Source: Helichrysum umbraculigerum
Taxonomy: Eukaryota; Streptophyta; Magnoliopsida; Asterales; Asteraceae
Assembly: GCA_949592205.1 (NCBI GenBank)
Contig: CATIUR010000001.1
Coordinates: 212,542,250-212,606,249 of the forward strand
Length of the DNA: 64,000 bases
Direction: 5' to 3'
Shown here: positions 41,781-53,474 of the stretch, in pieces
How positions within the stretch are numbered: position 1 is the stretch's first letter
How the letters are laid out: each line of letters starts with the position of its first letter
Translations under genes and position numbers: made by a program
The notes under the pieces: generated by a model
What the model was told of the DNA's origin: nothing
The model's database searches: none
What the model saw: only the letters and a program-made list of their open reading frames with translations

Positions 41781-44700
41781 CTAGATGGAGATGGATGCAT
41801 CCGTGGGATCCCCTTTGTTGATGTTGTGGGCCCTAGGTTGCGGAAAAGTGTATCGAGGTGGATAGATTCTCATGAAATGATTGACTATTATCGTAATCAA
41901 TTCGAGTGGACTATCTCTCGATGTTGCCTTGTAGTTCAGAAGATGCTCAAAAGTTGTCCTTGCAAGGCCGTGAAGTCCGAAGGTGATGTAATCGACTGCT
42001 TTAGTGACAGTCCCACTAGGGTAGGTCATGGTGGTTGTGTCTGTCTTAACAACCTCTCTTGACGGTGGGTTTTGCCAGAGAGAGCATACAAACGCTAAGA
42101 ATGGCAGTTTTATGCCTTCATAGTTCTCGGTCTTGGGGTCTCCGTTGAATCTTCTGATGGACGTGCACAGGTTCTCTATTTGCCGGTGCTGATGGTTATT
42201 GAATGGAAAGTCGGATTCTGAGAAAACTAGAGTAAGTTGACGAAGTATCTCCTTGCATCCTGAGTAGAATATGAACTTTGTTCTGGAGTTACTTTTCCGT
42301 TGTTGAATCGCCCTTAGATGGATCGTAACAAAAGTAGCGATATCAAGTGGTGATTCATGTGTGGCCCTAAAAGGTCGTTCGCGCCTTGATTCCTCCCAAA
42401 CGAGATCACTAATTTCTTCAATCAATAACTCAACTTGTTTTTCCATAGTGGAGTTGATAACCATAGATCCGCTTTCCTTGGAACTGAGGTGATCTTCTCT
42501 ACTTAGCAAGTTAAGTAATGATATGAGGTCATTCGTCATTGAAATGTCAGCACGACTGCTCGGATGTCCGGTAGTCTCTTTCATATGCGCTCTAATAGAT
42601 CCTAATATCTCCCATTGTGTTGAGGTGAATGAGATACTAGATCTTTTAAGGGCATTATAGATCCTAGTATATGTCCGTTTCTGTTGTCGACAGAATTGCA
42701 GCTTAGTAGGGGAAAGAGTAAGCAAGTTGACTGCGTTGCTAATTCCTCCTACTACTTTGTCAAATCTCTGGATGAATTCTTCGAGCACTTTGTGTTCTAT
42801 GATGGTTTGCGGTTGGTATCTTGTGCGTTTGGAATATTCCTCCAGTGTTTCTCTTCTCATGGGATGGTTGTGGTTACTTTCCACCATTTCATCAGTGTTA
42901 AATAGGTTGAGTGGCGGTCTGCTTCTTTTGTTTTCTTCTTCCATCTTTCTCGTTCTGATCAATTCTTCCATCGTTGGGTTGTTCACTGATGGAGATGCAT
43001 TTTTCATCTCTTGTCCTATTCGTCGGAGGTCAATCGGGAAATATTGCGTGATTGCCATTTCCTTGCTAGAGTTCCTTTCACTTGTCGACCTTGCAGTTTC
43101 TTTGTCCTCTGTGGTCTTGTTCATGGAGATCATGTACATATCGGCTTGGTCTCCAGCGTTAGGATTGTTGATATGGAAAGTGATGGTTTCTCCCTGCGAC
43201 TGCAAGCTAATAGTTTGTGCGAAGACGTTGATGATTGCCTTGGCCGTATTCATGAAAGGTCTTCCTAGTATGATTGGGATGTGTACGTCTTCCTGCATAT
43301 CCATTACTACAAAATCTGCTGGGTAAAGAAATTTGTCAATCCTAACTAAAACATTTTCAGCTATTCCCCTAGGGTATTTGACCGAGTGGTCAGCAAGCTG
43401 TATGTTCATTTTGGTAGGTCGAAGATTTTCTAACTCAAGTCTCTTGAAAAGCGAGTATGGCATAAGATTAACACTAGCTCCTAAATCGGCGAGAGAACAG
43501 ATAATGCCTGAATTGTAGATGGAAATAGGGAGAGTAAAACGTCCGGTGTCTCCGAGTTTTTCAGGAATGATATTTTTCAAGATAACTGAACATTCCTCGT
43601 TCAGCGGGACATTGGGTACTTCGGGTACCTTATCCTTGGTTGTAAGAAGTTTTCTGAAGTACTTTTTGGAGTGAACTTCAGAGGCGGTATCTAGGAATTT
43701 CCTATCAAGCTTAAAAGACTTAAGCTTGTCGGGTCGTTGTTTAAGACGAGCCGGAAATGGGATTTTCCTATTTGTTGTAGACTCTAAATCCATTGTCGAT
43801 GGGACAATAGGTGGTTCCTTCACCGGAGAAGAAATCGTAGGTGGGCTATGTGCTACCTGAGAGTCTTGAATATGGGAAGCCTCCTTATGGGAACTAGTTG
43901 GACTATCCTGAGGTTTAGCATTAATACGTTGTGCTAATTGTCCTAAGATGAGATCAGCTTGGTCTTGTCTAGCTGAGATTCCTTGAATGACTTTTATCAG
44001 GGTGTCGTCAAAACTTGAGATTTGTGAGGAAGAGGGTTCTAAAGGTTGAGGTTGGTAAGTTAGTGGGCTATTCCTAGGTGGGTTAAAAGAAGGGTTAGTA
44101 TTGGGTGAAGTTAGATGAGACTGAGGAATTTGGGCTGAGTGGTTCAGATTAGCATAATTAAGGCAGGTTTGAACTTGACAGACTTGTTGTGGTTGACTTT
44201 TCAATTCCTTAATCTCCTTGGTCAGGTCTGCCACTTGCTGAGTGAGGGTTTTGATAGCTTCATTCCCGATTGTAGTAGGTGAATTCACTAGCGAGGGGTG
44301 ATTTTCACTGTTCCAGTCATGGTTGTGTATTGTCATTTTCTCAATAAGGCTCCAAGCTTCATTTGCCGTACAGTCTATGAAACTACCTTGAGAGGCGGTA
44401 TCAAGTAAAGGACGGTGATGTGGGAAGAGACCATTGTAGAAAATGCGCAACTGGTCTGAACGCTCAAAACGATGATTTGGACATTTCTTAAGCAATTTCT
44501 TAAAGCGCTCCCATGCATCGAATATTGATTCATCATGCACTTGACAAAAGTTTATGATGTTGGACCTAAACGTGGCTTGTTTTGATGGGGGAAAATATTT
44601 GGCCAAAAATTTGGTTGCTAATTCTACCCAAGAGGTTATAGAGTTAATCTCTAGTTCCTCAAACCAGGTTTGTGCATTGAGAGTGAGTGAATAGGGAGAT

Positions 44701-44912
44701 AGGTATAGATAGACTATGTCCTGATTAACCCCAATCGGCTTAAAAGAGTTGGATAAGGAAATAAATTTGTCAAGGTGGGAGTTGGGGTCATCATTTGGTA
44801 GGCCACGGAATTGACAGAGGTTTTGGACTAACTGAACAATATGGGGCTTTAATTCAAATGAAGTTCTATCGGTTTCCGGATAGACAATTGGTCCTCCTCG
44901 ACCTTCAATCAT
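41781..44912 (-). CDS. gag: A gag-protease polyprotein with unknown 440-residue C-terminal region
   Basis: An intact 1043-residue frame from ATG 44912. Residues about 40-220 are a retrotransposon gag capsid domain (NAQTWFEEL, FLAKYFPPSK, FYNGL). A Ser/Pro/Gln-rich linker (220-410) follows, then an Athila-type aspartic protease (about 430-600) with catalytic LADLGASVNLMP and the later PIILGRPFM. No CCHC knuckle is evident. After residue 600 there is no RT. Instead about 440 mostly helical residues follow (FIQRFDKVVGG, ISDLVWEESRRE, FICSLW-like segments), ending at 41781. I do not recognise that region. The frame contains no stop, so selection or youth has kept it open. Confidence 0.85.
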   Translation of the reverse strand: MIEGRGGPIVYPETDRTSFELKPHIVQLVQNLCQFRGLPNDDPNSHLDKFISLSNSFKPIGVNQDIVYLYLSPYSLTLNAQTWFEELEINSITSWVELATKFLAKYFPPSKQATFRSNIINFCQVHDESIFDAWERFKKLLKKCPNHRFERSDQLRIFYNGLFPHHRPLLDTASQGSFIDCTANEAWSLIEKMTIHNHDWNSENHPSLVNSPTTIGNEAIKTLTQQVADLTKEIKELKSQPQQVCQVQTCLNYANLNHSAQIPQSHLTSPNTNPSFNPPRNSPLTYQPQPLEPSSSQISSFDDTLIKVIQGISARQDQADLILGQLAQRINAKPQDSPTSSHKEASHIQDSQVAHSPPTISSPVKEPPIVPSTMDLESTTNRKIPFPARLKQRPDKLKSFKLDRKFLDTASEVHSKKYFRKLLTTKDKVPEVPNVPLNEECSVILKNIIPEKLGDTGRFTLPISIYNSGIICSLADLGASVNLMPYSLFKRLELENLRPTKMNIQLADHSVKYPRGIAENVLVRIDKFLYPADFVVMDMQEDVHIPIILGRPFMNTAKAIINVFAQTISLQSQGETITFHINNPNAGDQADMYMISMNKTTEDKETARSTSERNSSKEMAITQYFPIDLRRIGQEMKNASPSVNNPTMEELIRTRKMEEENKRSRPPLNLFNTDEMVESNHNHPMRRETLEEYSKRTRYQPQTIIEHKVLEEFIQRFDKVVGGISNAVNLLTLSPTKLQFCRQQKRTYTRIYNALKRSSISFTSTQWEILGSIRAHMKETTGHPSSRADISMTNDLISLLNLLSREDHLSSKESGSMVINSTMEKQVELLIEEISDLVWEESRRERPFRATHESPLDIATFVTIHLRAIQQRKSNSRTKFIFYSGCKEILRQLTLVFSESDFPFNNHQHRQIENLCTSIRRFNGDPKTENYEGIKLPFLAFVCSLWQNPPSREVVKTDTTTMTYPSGTVTKAVDYITFGLHGLARTTFEHLLNYKATSRDSPLELITIIVNHFMRIYPPRYTFPQPRAHNINKGDPTDASISI

Positions 44913-45125
44913 AGGTTTAGAGTTTTCAGCGAGAGTTATACGTGTAGCTGTTATAGTCTCGTTGGTAGGTGGTTGACTGGTTGAGTGGATAGAGATAACG
45001 TAATTTTTAAAAGTAGTAAAAGGAAGGAAAAATAAAGAAAGACGTAGGGGTCTAAGGAGAAGAGTTAATCATAAAGGTTCACTAGCGAGTAAGTTTATCT
45101 TGACGCCTAAGGATCGTACAGTTGG
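44913..45125 (-). other. 5' leader of A
   Basis: About 210 bp between primer site and gag ATG, noncoding. Confidence 0.6.
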
Positions 45126-45144
45126 TTCCCCGGCAGCGGCGCCA
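45126..45144 (-). other. primer-binding site of A
   Basis: Element-sense TGGCGCCGCTGCCGGGG, complementary to the 3' end of tRNA-Asp, six bases from the LTR end at 45151. It is the standard site of Athila/Tat elements. Confidence 0.88.
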
Positions 45145-45150
45145 AAAACT

Positions 45151-45384
45151 TGTTGGCGCCCGATCAGGTCAGTGTCGTTAACGATTACTAACCGGGCACC
45201 AGCAGTGGGTGTTTTAAATTTGTAATTGCGGGGCCTAAGTTTTCCCTAACGATGCTAATCATAAGGGTAAGCAAGTGGTAGGTATGACCTAGAGTCGTTC
45301 TTCAAACCGACTGAATTGAAACTAAGGCGTGGCAGATGAGGGCTTTCAAACTAGTGAAGGGTTTATAAAATAGTGGGGGTTTTG
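45151..45384 (-). repeat. 5' LTR of A, first segment
   Basis: It starts TGTTGGCGCCC and runs to the C insertion point. TTTTG (45380-45384) is the target site, repeated at 55989-55993. The LTR continues at 55994. Confidence 0.88.
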
Positions 45385-47898
45385 TGTAACACCCGCCAAA
45401 TTAGGACTAGTAATTAGTGCCTAATCATATGTTAATACATGTAATTAGTTAATTGTTAGGCTAATTAATGTATCGAATTATATATATTGTTGAATATATA
45501 CGAAAATGCGATTTGATTAAATCGTACGCAATCTAAATCGAATGTATTTCGATTCAATTTAATACGGACGTTGGTGACCAATTTTATTAAATAACGCTTT
45601 TATATCAAAAATATTATTATGATAATATTTCGTATTCCTTCGTATCGTACAAACAAAACTTACACAATTTAAAATGTTAGAACGCGCAAACTAAATAAAA
45701 TAACTTACATTTTATAACTCCAATATAAATTTGTTTGTAAAATATTTAAATAAAATTATCGCGTAATAATTTGTATTTTAAAACGTACCATTTAATATGT
45801 AAAATAATTATTTAACGTTTAAACGACGGAGCAAACGAACACCGCACGGGGAGCGGAGACTGAAAAGTGGAGGTAAAAACCCCCACCTCCCTTTCTTTTC
45901 TTTTCATTCTCTTCCACTCACTCTCTCTCTCCTTCCTCTCTCTTTTCTTTTTCTCTAATCACCACCACCTCCAAAACTCATTAAAATCGCAAAATACTAC
46001 TATCAAACGGCCTTGGATCATACCACTACTTTGGAGAAAAACGTTCACCACTTCACGATCTATCACCCTATCTTTTCGGATTTTTGATCCGACACATTGT
46101 AAGTTTCCGACAATTCTCGAAACTCTTCGATTTCCATTATTTTCGACTTGTGGTTGTTTGTATACACTTAAAATGTCCATATATGGGTTGGGTAAAAGAT
46201 TTGGACCGAACGGAAACCGAAAAACTCATTTTCGACAAAAACTCCGGCCAACAGACCGCTACGTCGCAGTTGGCCCAGAATTTATGCGACGTCAGCTTCA
46301 ACGTCGCAAAACCCCTCGTAACGTCGCATGATGTCAGTCACAACGTCGGATTAAATTGCGACGTCGCATATAGCGACGTCAGCCCCAACGTCGCCTTAAT
46401 TGGCCGAAGTCGCACTTAGCGACGCAGACCCTTACGTCGCAAGAAATCATCAACGTCTCATATAGCGACGCCACGCACAACGTCGCATTAAATTGCGAAA
46501 GTCGCACATAGCGACGCCATGCTCAACGTCGCAGTCAGGACCTGCGACGTCGCACCCAACGTCGCACAAACCAGAACCTCAAAAACACATATTTTTACTA
46601 AGTGTCGAGACTCGAAATTTATCACTCGATTTTACCCAAATTCGGATCCAAATGCGTTTTTCGTCAAAGCAATATAGTAGAAATAAAAATTTTCCAAGCT
46701 GACCTGGCAGCTCGACCCCAGCCAGGGGCTCTGCCCCTTGGACCCCGCCAGGGGCTGCCGCCCCTTGGACCCCGCTACCAGGGGCGCTGCCCCCGGACCC
46801 CCGTACTTAGATTCCGTAACGGCTTCTAAAAAGAAATCAAAACACTTCTTCAAGTAAAACGCCACGAAATCAAAATAATAATAGTTGAGATTATTATTAC
46901 AAATCCGTCACCAACGGGCCGTACACTTTTCAAAATTTAAACTTATCAACCAAATAGTGGAAATTTGGACATTATAGTTGAACGAACAACTACAAGGGTG
47001 ATCTATTGAGATACCCAATCATGATTATAACCATCGCGTGTCGTGGACACCCTCAGGTTACAAGTCTTTGGACTTCGATTCTCGGCTAATCATTCTCAGT
47101 TTATTTTCATAAACTCAACGACTCAGGTGAGTCTCATAGCCCCTCTTTTTACTGTTTTACTCAGGGGTGTGATATATTGCTCAATTTTAACATGTGAACG
47201 CAAGTACAAACATTTCATATACTACATGAGTTTTTCGAAACTAATCATTTAAAGTCCTCCGTCAGCATAGTTGTTAATACGTTGTAGCGTGAATATTAGT
47301 ATATGGTACCATATAGGATTGACCCTCCTCGTTCGGGTTAGCAAGCACTAACCGGGTAAACGGACGTACTAATATTTGGGAAGACGAATGTTGATTAGGC
47401 ATTCGTGGAGGCACCTCGCCCGGATTTCTCTATAGGGGACCCGGCCCTCGAGTTAAGCTCAACTATGTGCTCATGGTTGTATACACGATGATTATCATTA
47501 AATTGCTGGATGCAATTCATTATTTAAATCTTGCGGTTCATACTATATTAACTGATTTCAAACCTGTGAGCTCACCAGCTTTTTAGCTGACCTTTTAGCA
47601 TATATCGCAGGTACCCAGCAGTAGGATGTTTCTGCTTCAGGATTTAGCTCGAGTCAGCATACAGACGATTGAGATTTTCTTGCATTAGTATATTTTGTAC
47701 AAGTACTTATGTACTGAAATCTCATTTTATTTAAATTCGAGCTATGTAAAGCTTTAAATGTTGTAAACATTTCAATTATCAATATATTTTGTTAAAATGA
47801 CGCATATAGAGTCGTTTGCTATATATCTTTGTGCTTTGTTATTGATTAGTAACACCCAAATCAAGCTTCCGCAAATCATCTAATTTGGGGGTGTTACA
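45385..47898 (+). repeat. 5' LTR of C
   Basis: TGTAACACCCGCC to GGGGTGTTACA. It contains a CT-rich stretch (45890-45960) and the GCGACGT array at 46258-46567. A 154-codon frame inside (45867-46331) looks like a by-product of pyrimidine-rich sequence. Confidence 0.93.
46258..46567 (+). repeat. GCGACGT array in C LTR (5' copy)
   Basis: Perfect 22-bp modules GCGACGT-N8-ACGTCGC at 46286-46307, 46373-46394 and 46544-46565. One-mismatch versions (GCGACGC arm) at 46419-46440, 46465-46486 and 46511-46532. The 3' LTR has the same array at about 54348-54657. It occupies the same distance from the LTR start (about 0.87-1.18 kb) as the array in B. Confidence 0.9.
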
Positions 47899-47901
47899 GA
47901 T

Positions 47902-47914
47902 TGGTATCAGAGCC
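47902..47914 (+). other. primer-binding site of C
   Basis: TGGTATCAGAGCC, complementary to initiator tRNA-Met, three bases after the 5' LTR. Confidence 0.9.
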
Positions 47915-48226
47915 TAAGGTTATAGTGAACTAGGTTGCATTTAGTGGGCCTAGACTATGACCATTAGGCAGTATTCCTTATTAGGTATAACTGGTTCAGT
48001 GATTACATCATACGAGTTTAATTTAACATAGCCTGATCAACTATGTACAATTAAGCAAAGATGATGTAAGATCTGAAAGTAGTTATGGCTGAACAGGGTA
48101 CAATAGAAGACTCTGACCTCAAGAGAACCGAGACTTAAACATGTTTAAGTTAGACACTCAATAGGCTATATTATATAGGAATTATATGAATATAGGCCTC
48201 ACCTTCTCTAACGCTTTATCTCAGAA
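47915..48226 (+). other. 5' leader of C
   Basis: Noncoding. It aligns closely with the primer-proximal leader of B. Confidence 0.65.
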
Positions 48227-48718
48227 ATGGCAAACATCCCACCCAATTCATCTCGCTCTCAATCCGGGTCGCAGAACCCAAGGGTGGCAAGGAGGAACAA
48301 CAGGTTGCCTCGAGCTGGCCCGTACCCCACTCACTTCACCTTGCCGGCCTTAGCCGCTAGGGTGAACCAACACGAGCAGCGACTTCGCACCATGGATGTC
48401 GTGTTGCAAGAAACAAACGAAAACTGGAGACTTACATCCCTTGAACGCATCGAACAAGTCTCCGACGACCTGGAAACCACAAACAACAACATGGATGTCC
48501 TTCGCAACCAAGTAATAGCGATAAGCGTGGAAAATGCCCTCCTGCGTCAAAGGATGGAAGAATGTGAACAGCGTTCACATGAAGCAGAAGAGTATGCCCG
48601 TGGACTAACACAACGACTAGCACTAGCAGAAGATAACGCCTGTCAAGCTAGCAGACTTGCAAACACTGTGGACCGTCTTGTCACGATGATGGAACAAATT
48701 AATCTACATCAAGACTAG
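48227..48718 (+). CDS. C ORF0, pre-gag ORF, 163 residues, coiled coil
   Basis: It starts at ATG 48227 (MANIPPNSSRSQ) and ends 286 bp before gag. The first 45 residues are basic and Ser/Asn/Arg-rich. The rest is a long predicted coiled coil (ARVNQHEQRLRTMDVVLQE, ENALLRQRMEECEQRS, LANTVDRLVTMMEQI). It is intact although gag-pol is broken. No similarity to the B ORF0 in the same position is visible. A role in particle assembly, RNA binding or control of silencing is possible; nothing in the sequence decides. Confidence 0.65.
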   Translation: MANIPPNSSRSQSGSQNPRVARRNNRLPRAGPYPTHFTLPALAARVNQHEQRLRTMDVVLQETNENWRLTSLERIEQVSDDLETTNNNMDVLRNQVIAISVENALLRQRMEECEQRSHEAEEYARGLTQRLALAEDNACQASRLANTVDRLVTMMEQINLHQD

Positions 48719-49004
48719 TGTAGTCTTTGTCTTGTAATCTATCCTGTAATCTAGTAACTATCTACGCGCTACTCTAAAATTCGGTCGGATGTAACAATTC
48801 CCGACGCCTTTGTAATAACTCTGTAGGATGTAACCTTTGAACTCATATTAGCTATTAAATATTCCTTGTTGTTCAACTCATATTAATTGTCAATTTTTTT
48901 TTCATGTTGATGTCATGTATTACTGCTTTTATACATGTACATCTATAACAAATACAACTTTCCTACAAAATCTCATGTATCTTCATTTCTTTTATTGAAG
49001 AATC
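48719..49004 (+). other. ORF0-gag spacer of C
   Basis: Noncoding, homologous to 30258-30616 of B. Confidence 0.7.
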
Positions 49005-52000
49005 ATGCCGCCAAAGTCAAGACCATACACCGATGCTCAGCTTACATCGCTTATAACCCAGGCTGTTACTGAAGCCTTGGCTCGGAATACCCCCCAAAAT
49101 TCTACCAGAAACAGCGATGCCGCTGAAACCACTACTGCTAAACCTTGTTCTTACAAGGACTTTCAAGCTGCAAACCCTCCAGCTTCAAGGGTTCTGAAGG
49201 AGCCATCGGACTGATCAGATGGTTCGAAAAGATGGAAACTGTTTTCCGTGTCAGCAAATGCGCGGAGAACGACAAAGTTAATTTTGCCACCTGCTCTCTC
49301 GAAGATGATGCCCACTCTTGGTGGAATTCATATACCCAATCAGTGGGTGCTGACATTGCCTACCAACTCTCTTGGGAGGACTTGAAAGCAAAACTCACTG
49401 CCAAATACTGCTCAATCGCCAAACTCCAAAAGCTAGACGAGGAGTTCTGGAACCTAAAGGTTCAGGGTGGTGATATCGATGGTTATACCACCCGATTTCA
49501 ACAACTCGCTGCCCTCCGCCCAGCTATGGTGAGCACTGAACCTGATAAAATCAGGAAGTACATCCTTGGTCTTCCTGAGCCTGTTCGGGGGCATGTCGCC
49601 TCTTCCAAAAAAACCACCATTGACGGTGCAATCCTATTGGCCCAGGACCTGATGTCCATGAGCCAAGATTCTGAACCACCCACTTCATCCTCCCACAACA
49701 ACAAACGAAAGTGGTCTGACTACCACAACAACCACTCAAACCAACAAAACAAGAAACCCGACACCATCAAAGCCTACAACACCACCACCGACATCCCACG
49801 GGGCTACACTGGGAACAAACCCTATTGTTCCAAGTGCAGTCGCCACCACGAAGGTTCCTGTGGTCCCTTTTGCAACAATTGCAAGAGATACGGCCACCTC
49901 ACCAAGGACTGCCGCTCTCCTGCCAACAACAATTCCAACAACAACACCAGGCCACCCAAAGTCTGCTTTGAGTGTGGGAAACCCGGACACTTCAGGGACA
50001 CGTGCCCAAATCTGAAGAACAACAACCGCAACAACAACAACAACACCCGAAGCAGAGCCTTCGTCATCAAATCTGGGGACGCCCGCCAGGACCCGAATGT
50101 GGTCTCGGGTATGTTCCTCCTCAACAACTTAAATGCTTCTGTTCTATTTGATACTGGTGCTGATAGAAGCTTTATCTATGATGACTTTTGCTCACTACTT
50201 GACATCACACCTGTTACCTTAGATGTTAAGTACACTGTAGAGCTAGCAAATGGAGAACTTATAGAAACCGATAGTGTGATACCTAATTGCACTTTAAACC
50301 TAGCTGATGAAACCTTCTTAATCGATCTTGTACCCGTTGAAATCGGAAGTTTCGACGTCATCATTGGAATGGACTGGTTGTCCAAACACCGAGCTGAAAT
50401 CATTTGTTACGATAAGATCGTCCGCATTCCACTCGCTGCCGGTGGAACCTTGATCATACAGGGGGAGACCGGTGGGACGAGACTCAATATCATCTCTTGC
50501 TTAAAAACCCGAAAATTTCTGAGAAAGGGTTACCCTGCAATACTCGCACACATCACAGAGAAGAAGTCGGAGGAGAAGCGACTTGAGGATGTGCCGATTG
50601 TTAGAGACTTTCCCGAAGTCTTCCCAGAAGAACTACCTGGTTTACCTCCATCTAGACAGATTGAGTTCTCAATCGATCTCGTGCCGGGTGCCGCACCGGT
50701 GGCCCGCGCACCGTACCGTTTAGCCCCATCCGAACTTCAGGAGTTGTCTGCCAAGTTACAGGAACTTCTAGATAGAGGATTCATTAGACCGAGTTCTTCA
50801 CCTTGGGGAGCTCCGGTCTTATTTGTTAAAAAGAAGGACGGTTCATTTCGAATGTGCATCGACTACCGAGAGTTGAACAAATTGACCGTCAAAAACCGAT
50901 ATCCACTTCCTCGCATTGATGATCTATTCGACCAACTTCAGGGTTCAAGTTTCTACTCAAAAATCGACCTGCGATCAGGTTATCATTAATTACGAGTTCG
51001 CGACACCGATATTCCAAAAACTGCTTTCAGGACTCGCTACGGGCACTACGAATTCCAAGTGATGCCCTTTGGTCTAACAAACGCACCGGCTGTATTCATG
51101 GACCTTATGAATCGGGTGTGCAAACCTTACCTCGATAAGTTTGTCATTGTCTTTATCGATGACATACTCATTTACTCGCGCAACGAGCAAGAGCATGCGC
51201 AACACCTCAAAACCATCCTTGAACTTCTTAGACACGAGGAGCTTTATGCCAAATTCTCTAAGTGTGAGTTCTGGATACAAACCGTCCAATTCCTTGGTCA
51301 CGTGATCGACAGTCAGGGAATTCACGTTGACCCAACAAAAATCGAGGCTATCAAAGACTGGCAAGCACCCACCTCTGCAACAGAAGTACGACAATTCTTG
51401 GGTCTTGCTGGGTACTATCGGCGATTTATCGAAAACTTCTCAAAAATAGCTCAACCACTCACGGTACTGACTCAGAAGGACAAAAGGTTCGATTGGACCG
51501 ATAAACAAGAGTCAGCATTCCAACTTCTGAAACAAAAGCTTTGTAGTGCTCCAATTCTATCCTTACCCGAAGGCACCGATGACTTCGTGGTATACTGTGA
51601 TGCTTCTCACCAAGGTCTCGGTTGCGTATTGATGCAACGAGATAAAGTTATTGCATATGCCTCATGACAGCTGAAAATTCACGAAAAGAACTACACCACT
51701 CATGATCTCGAACTTGGAGCTGTCATTTTTGCTCTCAAAATCTGGAGACATTATCTCTACGGCACTAAGTGCACCATCTTTACCGATCATAAAAGTCTCC
51801 AACATATATTCGATCAGAAGGATCTCAATATGAGGCAACGTCGATGGGTCGAGTTGCTTACCAATTACGATTGCGAGATCAAGTACCATCCAGGGAAGGC
51901 TAATGTTGTAGCCGATGCCCTCAGTCGAAAGGAACGACCAAAACCACTTCGAGTCCGAGCCCTCAGTATGACCATGCACAACGATCTTACCATTCAAATT

Positions 52001-53440
52001 CATACCGCTCAGATCGAGGCCCTGAAACTTGAAAACATCAAAAATGAAGCCTTACGGGGTATCGACAAACAATTCGAAATCAGACCTAACGGGATTAGGT
52101 ATATCTCAAACCGAATCTGGTTGCCTAATTTCGGGAACCTACGAGACTTGGTGATGGATGAGGCTCACAAGTCTAAATATTCTATCCATCCGGGATCCGA
52201 TAAGATGTACCACGGCATCAAGGAATTTTATTGGTGGCCAAACATGAAAGCCGAAATCGCCACTTATGTCAGCAAGTGTCTTACTTGCTCGAAAGTCAAA
52301 ACCGAACATCAGAAACCATCTGGCCTACTCCAACAGCCTGAAATCCCTGAATGGAAATGGGATCAAATTGCCATGGATTTCATAACCAAACTACCCAAGT
52401 CGTCGAGCGGTTGCGATACCATTTGGGTGGTCGTCGATCGTCTCACCAAATCTGCCCATTTTCTGGCAATCAAGGAAAACGATAAAATGGAACGCCTTGC
52501 ACAAATCTATATCAAAGAAATTATTTCTCAACACGGTGTTCCAATCTCAATCATCTCTGACAGGGATGCCCGTTTCACCTCTCACATTTGGCAATCACTT
52601 CAAAAAGCATTGGGTACCCGTCTCGATATGAGTACCGCGTACCATCCTCAAACCGATGGCCAAAGTGAACGAACCATTCAGACACTAGAAGATATGCTAC
52701 GCGCATGCGTAGTTGATTTCGGTACAAACTGGAAAAGACATCTACCGTTGTGCGAATTTTCGTACAATAACAGCTATCACGCCAGCATTAAGGCTGCACC
52801 TTTTGAGGCACTGTATGGTCGTAAGTACCGATCACCGATCTGTTGGACTGAAGTGGGAGACAGTCAACTCACTGGTCCTGAACTCATTCACGTCACCACT
52901 GAGAAAATTGTGGAAATCCAAAACCGACTCAAAGCCGCACGTGATCGTCAGAAAAGTTATGCTGACGTGAGACGCAAACCACTCGAGTTCCAAGTTGGGG
53001 ATCGAGTACTATTGAAAGTATCGCCTTGGAAAGGCGTCATCCGTTTTGGCAAACGCGGGAAGTTAAATCCCAGATACATCGGGCCTTTTGAGATCCTCGA
53101 ACGGATTGGCCCCGTAGCCTATCGATTGCAGCTGCCATCCGAACTCAGCAGCGTGCACCCTACTTTTCATATTTCAAACTTGAAGAAGTGTCTGTCTGAT
53201 GAGACACTTATTATTCCACTAGATGAAATTCGTGTTGACGATAAACTTCACTTCGTTGAGGAACCCACTGAAATTATGGACCGTGAGGTCAAACAACTGA
53301 AACAAAGTCGTATTCCCATCGTCAAGGTCAGATGGAATTCGCGGTGTGGTCCGGAATTCACCTGGGAACGGGAAGACCAAATGCGACTCAAATATCCTCA
53401 ACTATTCACTGATTCTACCTCAAACACGACTTCGAACTAA
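49005..53440 (+). pseudogene. gag-pol: C gag-pol polyprotein, one frameshift and two stops
   Basis: It starts at ATG 49005 (MPPKSRPYTDAQ). A one-base loss near 49166 shifts the frame. Reading then continues through gag, two CCHC knuckles (about 49872 and 49962), protease DTGADRS (about 50153), RT, TAA at 50987-50989, FIDDIL (about 51153), TGA at 51665-51667, RNase H, integrase zinc finger and core (MDFITKL, ISDRDARF, GQSERTIQT; 52150-52700) and a chromodomain-like tail (VKVRWNSR, FTWERED; to 53400). Both stops look like C-to-T changes, the second at a CpG. Coding sequence is otherwise well kept, so damage followed a recent insertion or was copied from an already defective parent. Confidence 0.92.
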
Positions 53441-53462
53441 ATTTCGGGACGAAATTCTTCTA

Positions 53463-53474
53463 ACAGGGGGAGAA
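53463..53474 (+). other. polypurine tract of C
   Basis: ACAGGGGGAGAA directly before the 3' LTR. Confidence 0.88.

Noticed and set aside
42727..43326. 199-codon plus-strand frame opposite A ORF
   Set aside because: Antisense shadow of the 1043-residue ORF, without domains.
45867..46331. 154-codon frame inside the C LTR (also 53957-54421)
   Set aside because: It starts in CT-rich sequence and runs into the GCGACGT array; composition is low-complexity and it lies in the LTR with no protein-like features.
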